The position numbers and the translations under genes were made by a program. The notes below the pieces were generated by a model. It ran no database searches. It worked only from the letters and a program-made list of their open reading frames with translations, and had not been told where the DNA came from. Positions 1 through 5,543 of a DNA stretch of 5,543 nucleotides are shown here, piece by piece; position 1 is the first letter of the stretch; each line of letters starts with the position of its first letter. The DNA is from Spirochaetaceae bacterium (lineage in GTDB: Bacteria; Spirochaetota; Spirochaetia; Treponematales; Rectinemataceae): positions 1 through 5,543 of the forward strand of contig JAEUJG010000294.1 of assembly GCA_016794765.1 (NCBI GenBank), given 5' to 3'.

Positions 1-1071
1 GTCGCCCTCCGCGTCGAAACCAAAACTCCCCTGCAAGCCCTCGAATCGCCCCTCGATGAGCCGCCTCCTTACGCGCATGGGGTCGGCACCCCCCTCGGCA
101 GCCGCCGCCAGGGTGGTCACCGCCTCGTAGCCCAGGTAGGCGGAAAAGCTCGGCTCCTCGCCGTAGCGCTTGGCGTAGCCCTCGACGAAGGCCAGGGATT
201 TGGCTTCGCGGCTCGACTCGTCGTAGAGGTAGGCGAAGAGCATGCCTTGAACCGATTCGCCGCCGTTCGCGATCAGGTCGCGCGCCATGGCCCAATCGCT
301 CGACAGGATGGGGCCGGCGTAGCCGCCGCGGCGCAGCCGCTGCGACATCAGGGCCGCGTCCAGCACGTCGAGCGCCAACACGACCGAATCGGCGCCTGAG
401 GCGGCCACGCGCCTCGCGATGCCGTCGTAGTCGCTGGCCTCCGCCGGCAGTTCCGCCATGAGGGCAAAGCTCCCGATGCCTTCCCCGTAGCTCTTCAGGA
501 AGTTTTCGGTGAACACGCGGTTCTTGGCGGACATGATGCCCGCGGGCCTGCTCCAGCCCCGACCCTTGGCATAGGCGGCGAGGGCCGCGGCCTCGGCGCC
601 GGCGGTCGGGAGCAACATGAAAAAGCCGTCATCCCGGTCCGCCAGGGCCATCGAATTCGCCGTCGGCGAGAGGATGAGGCCGCGACGGCCGGCTCCGGCC
701 GCCAAAGCCTCGGTTGCGACGCCGCTCGTGATGGGCCCGATGACGAGCCGCGCGCCCGCCGCCTCGAGCTCGGCGATGAGCCGGGCGGCCTCGGCCCCCT
801 GCCCCCCGTCGTTGCGCACCACCAGCTCGGCGCGGATGCCCCGCTCCTTGAGCCTGTCGATCGCCAGGAGGGCTCCGTTGCGCGCCGCCACGCCCGGTTC
901 GGACCTTCGTCCGGCCAACTCGGCCACGAAGCCCAGCTTGAGCGGCGCAGGGGAGCAGGCCGCAGCCGTCGCCGCCGTTGCCATCGCCGCCGCCGCCAAG
1001 GCCGCCGCGGCCAAACCCCGATGGCGTCCGGCGCGCCGGCGCCCCGCGCCGGCCATGTCCTTGTTCGGCAT
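1..1071 (-). CDS. Periplasmic ligand-binding lipoprotein, LivJ/Peripla_BP_6 type (C-terminus cut by window edge)
   Basis: This is a type 1 periplasmic binding protein of the branched-chain amino acid (LivJ) superfamily. It is expected to be lipid-anchored at the cytoplasmic or outer membrane and to bind a small solute. The visible 357 codons start with an Arg-rich segment (residues 11-18), an Ala-rich hydrophobic stretch (20-38) and a lipobox ending in Cys39 (AAAC-S). Family landmarks are GVAARN (60-65), RLVIG (108-112), LSPTAN (134-139), VQGM (274-277) and EPSFSAYLGYEA (306-317). The ATG is supported by GGAGG five bases upstream. A second in-frame ATG at codon 6 is possible but worse placed. 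The gene is the last visible one of the leftward group, nine bases after the kinase stop. It is paralogous to the protein at 2799-3944, and by that comparison only about 19 C-terminal residues are missing. The ligand is unknown. Family assignment is firm; a sensory rather than transport role is inferred from context. Confidence 0.92.
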   Translation of the reverse strand, partial: MPNKDMAGAGRRRAGRHRGLAAAALAAAAMATAATAAACSPAPLKLGFVAELAGRRSEPGVAARNGALLAIDRLKERGIRAELVVRNDGGQGAEAARLIAELEAAGARLVIGPITSGVATEALAAGAGRRGLILSPTANSMALADRDDGFFMLLPTAGAEAAALAAYAKGRGWSRPAGIMSAKNRVFTENFLKSYGEGIGSFALMAELPAEASDYDGIARRVAASGADSVVLALDVLDAALMSQRLRRGGYAGPILSSDWAMARDLIANGGESVQGMLFAYLYDESSREAKSLAFVEGYAKRYGEEPSFSAYLGYEAVTTLAAAAEGGADPMRVRRRLIEGRFEGLQGSFGFDAEGD

Positions 1072-1076
1072 CGCCG

Positions 1077-1083
1077 CCTCCTA
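1077..1083 (-). promoter_or_regulatory. Shine-Dalgarno TAGGAGG overlapping the kinase stop codon
   Basis: On the minus strand TAGGAGG lies five bases before the ATG at 1071, and its first three bases are the TAG stop of the histidine kinase. It fixes the start of the downstream binding protein. The arrangement suggests translational coupling, with ribosomes ending the kinase positioned to reinitiate. Confidence 0.8.
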
Positions 1084-2802
1084 TTCGCCGACCGTCGCGG
1101 CGAAGGCCAGGCTCACTTCAAAGCCGCCGCCCTCCGCCGCCCCGACCCGCGCCTCGGCCCGGAGTTGCCGCGAGAGGGCGTCGATCAGGTGGAGCCCGAG
1201 GGAGGAGGGCCGTCGCTCCGTGAAGCCCGAGCCCGGGCCCGCCCCGTCGTCCCGCACGGAAAGTTCAAAGCGCCCGCCGACGCGGGCGAAGCGGACGCTG
1301 ATCGTGCCTTCGCGCCCGTTCGGAAAGGCGTGTTTCATGCTGTTCGACAGGGCCTCGGCCACGATGAGGCCGCAGGGCACGGCGCGGTCTAGGTCGAGGG
1401 TCGAATCGTCCACGGCCAGCTCGCGCCGGGCGCCGGGCGCCAACTCGGCGCCCTGCATGAAGGCCGCGTCGAGAAGGGTCTCGAAATACTCCCGCACGGA
1501 CACGCGGCTTAGGTCCTCCGACTGGTAGAGGCGCTCGTGGACCGCCGCCATAGCCTGGACCCGGCCTTGGCATTCGAGAAAGGAGGCTTCGGCGGGGTCG
1601 CCTCGCAAGGCGTCCGCCTGCAGCGACAGGATGCTCGAGATGATCTGCAGGTTGTTTTTCACGCGATGGTGGATCTCGCGAAGGAGCACGTCCTTTTGCG
1701 TCAGGGACTCGCGCAGGCGATCCTCCGCCGCGAGCATCGCGGCCTCCCGCGCCCCGACGGCCATCCGCGTCTCCGCGAAGGCGCGCTTCAGCGCTTCGAT
1801 CTCCGTGAAGTCCATGTCCGAAACGGCGGCTTCCGGCCCGCCTTGCCCCGAATAATCGCCGGCGGAGATGCGCGCCGCCTCCGCGGAGAGTCTCTCAAGC
1901 GGCAAAAGGATCCGGCGCCGCGCCAGGAGGAGGATGGCGACGAAAACGGCGATGGCCAAGGTCATGGCCCCGATGAATCCCGTGAGCATCGCGGTCGAGA
2001 GGGCGTTCGCCTCGGCCAGCGGCTGGTAGAGCGCGACCGTCCAGCCGGTGAAGGGCATGCGGAGGGCCGTCGCGCGATGGGGCTTGCCCTCGGCCGCGTA
2101 GACGCCGGACACCAGCTCGCCCGTCGCGGCCTTCTCGAGCAGGCCGGGGAAGCGGAATATCGAGCGCTGGAGCACGAGTTCGCGGTCGCGGTCGGCGATG
2201 ACGGTGCCGACGGAATCGACGATGGAGGCCGATCCCTCCTTCCCGAGGGTCACGCCGACGAGAAAGGACGAAAGCTTTTCGAGATCCAAAATGCCGACCA
2301 CGCTTCGCGATCCCGCGCGGGCGGTGAGGCTGACGACGGAGTGTCCGGTCCTGAGCGAAAGGAAGGTGTCGGAAAAGGCGACCTCGAAGCGCTCGCGCGT
2401 GCCGCGGTAGAATTCCTGGCGCGAAAAATCGATGCCGACGAAATCCGGATCTTCGGGGCTGATCGCCTCGACGAGCCCCTTCCCGTCCAGCACCATGATG
2501 GTTTCGAAAACCGGATAGTTCTCCAGGAGGCGCCCGAGGAAGACCGGCAACTTGGCGGCCTCGACGGCGCCGCTATCGAGGCTCTGTCCCGCTGCGCGCA
2601 GGGCGGTCGCGTTCTCCTCGAGGAAGGCCATGGCGCGACCCGCCAGGGAATGGACGATGATGTCGAGCTTCTCTTCGCCCTGGCGGCCGGCGATGGTCTT
2701 GACCGCCGAGAAGCCGACGACGCCGAGCACCAGGTAGGGCAACAGCACCGCGGACAGGAAGGCGCCGAAAAGATAGACGCGCAGCGAACGGGTCTTGCTC
2801 AC
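1081..2802 (-). CDS. Membrane sensor histidine kinase: dCache, HAMP, HisKA_2, HATPase
   Basis: This is a sensor kinase of 573 residues, full length. It has one N-terminal membrane helix (about 10-32), a periplasmic double-Cache sensor region (about 35-268, with FVGIDFSRQEFYRG at 121-134 and the SDTFLS segment at 144-149), a second helix (about 270-294), and a HAMP segment (about 294-350, with the ISAGDYS signature at 312-318). The dimerisation region carries EIHHRVKNNLQ (376-386), typical of the HisKA_2 family (PdtaS-like), with the phosphoacceptor in the His378/His379 pair. The ATPase domain has an N box with Asn487 (EALSNSMKHAF), DDGAGPG (518-524), LGLHLI (535-540) and GGGFEVSL (558-565). 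All catalytic elements look intact. The start is GTG, overlapping the upstream stop. No receiver domain is fused and no response regulator lies in the window. HisKA_2 kinases often signal to orphan regulators, so the partner cannot be named. The flanking binding proteins may present ligand to the Cache region (inference). Confidence 0.95.
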   Translation of the reverse strand: MSKTRSLRVYLFGAFLSAVLLPYLVLGVVGFSAVKTIAGRQGEEKLDIIVHSLAGRAMAFLEENATALRAAGQSLDSGAVEAAKLPVFLGRLLENYPVFETIMVLDGKGLVEAISPEDPDFVGIDFSRQEFYRGTRERFEVAFSDTFLSLRTGHSVVSLTARAGSRSVVGILDLEKLSSFLVGVTLGKEGSASIVDSVGTVIADRDRELVLQRSIFRFPGLLEKAATGELVSGVYAAEGKPHRATALRMPFTGWTVALYQPLAEANALSTAMLTGFIGAMTLAIAVFVAILLLARRRILLPLERLSAEAARISAGDYSGQGGPEAAVSDMDFTEIEALKRAFAETRMAVGAREAAMLAAEDRLRESLTQKDVLLREIHHRVKNNLQIISSILSLQADALRGDPAEASFLECQGRVQAMAAVHERLYQSEDLSRVSVREYFETLLDAAFMQGAELAPGARRELAVDDSTLDLDRAVPCGLIVAEALSNSMKHAFPNGREGTISVRFARVGGRFELSVRDDGAGPGSGFTERRPSSLGLHLIDALSRQLRAEARVGAAEGGGFEVSLAFAATVGE

Positions 2803-2813
2803 GGCAGGGCCTC
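2799..2813 (-). promoter_or_regulatory. Coupled stop/start (GTGA) with weak ribosome binding site
   Basis: The GTG start of the kinase (2802-2800) and the TGA stop of the upstream binding protein (2801-2799) share bases in a GTGA overlap. A modest GAGG (2813-2810) lies seven bases before the GTG, inside the upstream gene. This supports the GTG start and coupled translation of a binding protein/kinase pair. Confidence 0.7.
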
Positions 2814-3944
2814 GAAAGCCTCGCCGCGGAGCTCGAAGAGCTCGTAGTGCCGGACGGCGTCGCCGGAGGCGTCGAAGCGCAGGGGTCCGATGAGCCCCTC
2901 GAATCCGCCCGCGAGCAGGCCGCTCTTGACCGCGGCCGGCGAATCGTCCTTGGCGGCGACCTCCGCCAGGATGAAGACCGCCTCGGCGCCGAGGTAGGCC
3001 GCCAGGCTGGGTTCCTGGTTGAAGCGCTCGGAGAAACGGGCGGCGAAGGCCTTGGCCGCCGGCCGCGGCTTCCGCGGATCGAAGATGTGGGCGAAGATCA
3101 TGCCTTGCACCGCGGCGCCGCCGTTCCGCGCCAGGCCCGGTTCCATGGCCGCGTCGGAGCCGAAAAATTGCCCCGCGAATCCGGAGGAGCGGAGAAGTTG
3201 GGAAAAAATGGCGGTGTCGACGACGCTTCCGACGATGAGCACGGTCTCGGGCCGGGAAGCCGCGACCAGTGCGACCTTGTCGCCCATATGGCCGTCGTTC
3301 CCGCGCTGGAACATCACGCTCGCGGCGACGCGGCCTCCCTTGGCCTCGAAGCGCGCGGCGAAGTCCTTCGCGAAACCCTCGCTGTATGCCAGGTTGGTCT
3401 CGTCGTAGGCCACCGCGGCGCGCCCGTAGCCGAGCTCCCGGGCGCGGTCGGCGAGCGCCTCGGCCTGGGCCCGCGCCGGCGGCAGGAGGCAGAAGAGAAA
3501 GTCGTCCCTGCCGACCACGGCGGCGCCGTTCGAATAGGGCGACAGCAAGAGGTAGGTTTCGGCTCCGGCCGCGGCCATGGAGCCGGCGGTCACGAAGCTC
3601 CGCGTATGGCCGATGACGAGGCGGCGCCCTTGGCCCGCCAGCGCCGTGTCGACCTCGGCGGCCCGGGCGGGATCGCCGCCGTCGTCGCGCGCCTCGATGG
3701 ATATCCTTTCGCCCCGCTCGCGCAACATTTCCACGGCGAGGAGGGCCGCGTTCCTGCCCGCGACGCCGGTGTCGGAATGGACGCCCGAGAGCTCGCAGGA
3801 ATAGGCCAGCTTCGTCTCCCGAGAGCAGGAGGGCGACAGGAGGGCGGCGGCGCAGCAGGCTGCGGCGGCGAGGAAGCGGAAAGGCAAGGTGAGCAAGGGC
3901 GAGCGCTTCGAGGTCGCCGGACGCGGGCTTTCTCGCGGACTCAT
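2799..3944 (-). CDS. Periplasmic ligand-binding lipoprotein, LivJ/Peripla_BP_6 type, first gene of the kinase operon
   Basis: This is a complete type 1 periplasmic binding protein of 381 residues, close to the usual LivJ-family length. It has a basic N-terminus, a hydrophobic run (about 20-36) and a probable lipidation site at Cys40 (LLSPSC-S). Pro at -2 makes the lipobox relaxed. Core landmarks are GVAGRN (60-65), RLVIGHT (108-114), LSPYSN (134-139), YSEGF (187-191), VQGMIF (279-284), EPSLAAYLGAEA (311-322) and GGFEGLIGPLRFD (346-358). It is paralogous to the protein encoded at 1-1071: by hand, 28 of 53 residues are identical over positions 60-112, and the two align without gaps to residue 190. 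It differs at several pocket-loop positions, so a different ligand is likely. It has unusual extra cysteines (30, 31, 50, 152). The ATG is the only plausible start before the signal peptide and lacks a Shine-Dalgarno sequence. It is four bases overlapped with the kinase, and no transporter subunits are adjacent, so a sensory partner role is plausible. Confidence 0.93.
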   Translation of the reverse strand: MSPRESPRPATSKRSPLLTLPFRFLAAAACCAAALLSPSCSRETKLAYSCELSGVHSDTGVAGRNAALLAVEMLRERGERISIEARDDGGDPARAAEVDTALAGQGRRLVIGHTRSFVTAGSMAAAGAETYLLLSPYSNGAAVVGRDDFLFCLLPPARAQAEALADRARELGYGRAAVAYDETNLAYSEGFAKDFAARFEAKGGRVAASVMFQRGNDGHMGDKVALVAASRPETVLIVGSVVDTAIFSQLLRSSGFAGQFFGSDAAMEPGLARNGGAAVQGMIFAHIFDPRKPRPAAKAFAARFSERFNQEPSLAAYLGAEAVFILAEVAAKDDSPAAVKSGLLAGGFEGLIGPLRFDASGDAVRHYELFELRGEAFEALP

Positions 3945-3950
3945 GTTGAA

Positions 3951-3980
3951 ACTATACGCCAGGACCGCGGGGAATGGTAG
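3951..3980 (-). promoter_or_regulatory. Putative promoter of the binding protein/kinase operon, placed for a leaderless mRNA
   Basis: On the minus strand TATAGT (3956-3951) matches five of six bases of the -10 consensus, and only six bases (TTCAAC) separate it from the ATG at 3944. A transcript would begin at or next to the start codon. The -35 match is weak: CTACCA at 3980-3975 with an 18-base spacer. No purine-rich ribosome binding site lies between the promoter and the ATG. The -10 is good by eye, but the promoter is not proven. Confidence 0.55.
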
Positions 3981-3991
3981 CGACTCCCACT

Positions 3992-4020
3992 TTTCCCGAA
4001 ATCCCGCTTTCCGCTAGACT
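3992..4020 (+). promoter_or_regulatory. Putative promoter of the cysteine-cluster/HD-GYP operon, placed for a leaderless mRNA
   Basis: TAGACT (4015-4020) fits the TAnnnT -10 pattern, with four of six consensus bases, and ends six bases (TGCGGC) before the GTG at 4027. A weak -35-like TTTCCC (3992-3997) is 17 bases upstream. TAG at 4015-4017 is also an in-frame stop, so translation of the small gene cannot start further upstream. No Shine-Dalgarno sequence is visible. It is divergent from the promoter at 3951-3980, and the two -10 elements mirror each other. Confidence 0.5.
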
Positions 4021-4026
4021 TGCGGC

Positions 4027-4290
4027 GTGGATGCCTTTCCCTGCCGCCCGGCCTGCGCCGCCTGTTGCACGGCGCCCTCGATCTCCTCGCCCATCCCGGG
4101 CCTGCCGGGCGGCAAGCCCGCCGGCCTGCCCTGCCCCCAGCTCGACGAGGCCCTCCGTTGCCGGCTCTTCGGCCGGCCGGAGCGGCCCCGGGTCTGCTCT
4201 TCCCTCCGCCCCGCCGCGGAGATGTGCCGGGATTCCCGCGAAGCGGCCCTTGCCTGGCTGGAACGGCTCGAACGGGAAACGACGCCGTGA
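4027..4290 (+). CDS. YkgJ-family cysteine-cluster protein (putative zinc/iron-chelating)
   Basis: This small cytoplasmic protein of 87 residues has eight cysteines (6, 10, 13, 14, 36, 45, 57, 67). The CxxxCxxCC cluster at 6-14, followed by APSISSPIPG (16-25), GKPAG (29-33), CPQLDE (36-41), CRLFGRPERPRVC (45-57) and SLRPAAEMC (59-67), is the pattern of the YkgJ/UPF0153 family. That family is thought to bind a metal through these cysteines, but its biochemical role is unknown. The length matches short family members, so it looks complete. The start is GTG. An in-frame TAG lies four codons upstream and no other start codon falls between it and the first conserved cysteine, so this start is nearly forced. 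There is no ribosome binding site, consistent with a leaderless mRNA. Its stop overlaps the start of the HD-GYP-type gene by four bases, implying cotranscription, although no functional link is known. Confidence 0.93.
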   Translation: MDAFPCRPACAACCTAPSISSPIPGLPGGKPAGLPCPQLDEALRCRLFGRPERPRVCSSLRPAAEMCRDSREAALAWLERLERETTP

Positions 4291-5543
4291 AGCCGCTGCC
4301 CGGGAAACGGCCGGCGCGCGGCGACGCCCCCAAGAGCCTGACCGCCATCTCGGACGCGACCACGCGGACGCTCACGCTGGCCGCCGCCTTCGCCTCCGCC
4401 TGCGCCCTCCTCCTCCTCGCCTTCGCGCTGGTCTTTCCCGCCAAGGAAGCCGCCGATTCCGCCGGCCTCCGGCGGATCAACGCCGCCGTCGCGGTCCTGC
4501 TCCAGGCGCCGGGAGGCCGCGGGCTCGGCGAGACCAAGGACCTCCTCCGCGCGGCGCTCGGAACGGACAACTTCGGTTCCCTGGCCCGGGCCGTGGAGGA
4601 AGCCGACGGCATGGAAGCCCTCCTGGCCGCCCTCCGGGACGCCGCGGCCAAGCGCCGCGCCGAAGCGGAACGAAGCGCCCGGGCCCTCCTGTCGGCTGCG
4701 TCCTTCGCGGGAATCCTGTCCGCCGCCATCACCCTGGGCCTCGCCGTCCTGAGCCGCCGCCAGAGCCGCCGCCAAGGCGAATTCTTCGCCCGACTCGACG
4801 GCCTCATCGATGCGGTGGAGGACTCGATCCGCGGCGGCGGGGGCGGGATCGAGTGGGAAAGCGACGGCTGGACCGAAACCCGCGGGCTGGCCCGCCGCGC
4901 CGCCCGCCTCGCGGGGGAGCTCGCCTTTTCCCGGGAACTCGTCGACGCGACCCACGCCGCGCAGGACCTCGACGAGCTCCTCGAGGAACTGCCGCGCGCC
5001 CTCGGCCGCGTCCTGCCCGCGGAACGCGTCGCCATCGCCTTCCTCGACCGGGCCGGCAACGTCGTCGCCGAACGGGCCGTCAGCGCCGGAGCGTCGATCC
5101 GCCTCGACGTCGGCTATTCCCAGCCCCTCGCGGAGTCCGGCCTCGCGCGGGTCGCGGGGAGCGCCCGGGCCCGCGTGATAGGCGATCTCGCCGCCCTGCC
5201 GACCATCTCGCCGGCGACGCGCCTCATCCTGGACGAAGGCTTCCGCTCCTCGCTCACCGCGCCCCTCTTCTTCGGCGACCGCTGCGTCGGCTTCCTCTTC
5301 ATCAACGCGCGCGCGCCCTTCGCCTACGGGCCGGAGGAGGCCGAGCTCGCGGAGCGGATCGCCGCCTCGCTCCGCGCCCCCGTCTACCACCACTACGTCG
5401 TCCAGCTCCTCCTGGCGGAGACGGCCCGGGGCTTCGTGCGGAGCATGGAAAAGCGCGACAACGAGACGAGCCTCCACATCGAGCGGATGAGCCTCTACGC
5501 CCACGCCGTCGCCCGCGAGCTCGCCCGGACCTCCAAGGACGAC
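4287..5543 (+). CDS. Membrane GAF/HD-GYP protein, probable cyclic-di-GMP phosphodiesterase (C-terminus cut by window edge)
   Basis: The open frame runs 419 codons to the window edge without a stop. A basic cytoplasmic N-terminus (1-27) is followed by a membrane helix (about 29-50), a short extracytoplasmic helical region (about 51-131), a second helix (about 134-156), and a linker without a recognisable HAMP domain. A GAF-like sensory domain spans about 225-370 (ERVAIAFLD at 246-254, GFRSSLTAPLFFGDRCVGFLFI at about 318-339). From about 380 the sequence matches the start of HD-GYP domains: SMEKRDNETSLHIERM (386-401), with His397 in the TxxHxxR motif and Tyr404. The HD and GYP motifs themselves lie beyond the edge, so catalytic competence cannot be judged. 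The start is GTG in a GTGA overlap with the cysteine-cluster gene. The ribosome binding site is weak, so coupled translation is likely. If active it would hydrolyse cyclic-di-GMP in response to a signal at the GAF or periplasmic region. Another HD-type hydrolase is the main alternative. Confidence 0.82.
   Translation, partial: MKPLPGKRPARGDAPKSLTAISDATTRTLTLAAAFASACALLLLAFALVFPAKEAADSAGLRRINAAVAVLLQAPGGRGLGETKDLLRAALGTDNFGSLARAVEEADGMEALLAALRDAAAKRRAEAERSARALLSAASFAGILSAAITLGLAVLSRRQSRRQGEFFARLDGLIDAVEDSIRGGGGGIEWESDGWTETRGLARRAARLAGELAFSRELVDATHAAQDLDELLEELPRALGRVLPAERVAIAFLDRAGNVVAERAVSAGASIRLDVGYSQPLAESGLARVAGSARARVIGDLAALPTISPATRLILDEGFRSSLTAPLFFGDRCVGFLFINARAPFAYGPEEAELAERIAASLRAPVYHHYVVQLLLAETARGFVRSMEKRDNETSLHIERMSLYAHAVARELARTSKDD

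Noticed and set aside
960..1015. GCC/GCG-rich triplet run considered as a tandem repeat
   Set aside because: It encodes the Ala-rich hydrophobic core of the lipoprotein signal peptide, and the units are irregular. It is explained by coding content.
617..1528. Plus-strand open frame (303 codons) across the second binding protein and the kinase C-terminus
   Set aside because: Its Ser/Arg/Ala/Pro-rich product has no family features and spans two real antisense genes and their junction. It is a shadow.
1537..2847. Long plus-strand open frame (436 codons) opposite the histidine kinase
   Set aside because: It has no recognisable domain and an Arg/Gly/Asp/Glu-rich composition typical of a high-GC antisense shadow. 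The opposite strand encodes an intact kinase with all its motifs.
2847..3980. Plus-strand open frame (377 codons) opposite the first binding protein
   Set aside because: It has low-complexity composition and no domain, and it covers a well-supported gene on the other strand. It would also run across the divergent promoter region.
3970..3988. Short inverted repeat GGGA...TCCC in the divergent gap, considered as an operator
   Set aside because: Four-base arms 11 bases apart are expected by chance in GC-rich DNA, and there is no extended dyad symmetry.
3995..4006. Repeated CCCG spaced eight bases apart in the divergent gap, considered as regulator binding sites
   Set aside because: Only two four-base copies occur. 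This is too weak to separate from composition.
4014..5504. Minus-strand open frames (496 and 372 codons, down to 3941) opposite the cysteine-cluster and HD-GYP-type genes
   Set aside because: Their products are Arg/Gly/Ala-rich without motifs, whereas the plus strand shows a clear YkgJ cysteine pattern and GAF/HD-GYP motifs.

Overview
The window is very GC-rich, with G or C at most third codon positions. It is densely coding and holds five genes in two divergently transcribed groups separated by a single 82-base gap (3945-4026). Lipoprotein signal peptides, a Cache-type sensor kinase and an HD-GYP-type protein point to an environmental bacterium, probably with two membranes. A high-GC spirochaete or deltaproteobacterium-like lineage would fit (the SPSC lipobox is of the relaxed kind seen in spirochaetes), but this is a weak inference and no marker gene here settles it.

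The leftward group (minus strand) is transcribed in the order: periplasmic binding lipoprotein (2799-3944), sensor histidine kinase (1081-2802), second periplasmic binding lipoprotein (1-1071, C-terminus cut by the window edge). The first two genes overlap by four bases (GTGA). The second and third are nine bases apart, with a Shine-Dalgarno sequence that overlaps the kinase stop codon. The two binding proteins are clear paralogues that align without gaps over residues 60-190. They differ at loops that form the ligand pocket in the LivJ family. No permease, ATPase or response regulator is visible. I read the group as a sensory module in which two lipoproteins of related but different specificity may feed a dCache/HAMP/HisKA_2 kinase. 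A transport role, with the transporter encoded outside the window, remains possible.

The rightward group (plus strand) starts with a small YkgJ-type cysteine-cluster protein (4027-4290). Its last four bases (GTGA) overlap the start of a two-pass membrane protein with a GAF domain and the beginning of an HD-GYP domain (4287-5543, cut by the window edge), a probable cyclic-di-GMP phosphodiesterase.

The most unusual regulatory feature is the gap itself. Each divergent first gene has a plausible -10 hexamer (TATAGT, TAGACT) ending exactly six bases before its start codon, with no Shine-Dalgarno sequence, which suggests leaderless mRNAs. Internal genes of the leftward group do have ribosome binding sites. 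The long antisense open frames opposite these genes look like high-GC shadows.
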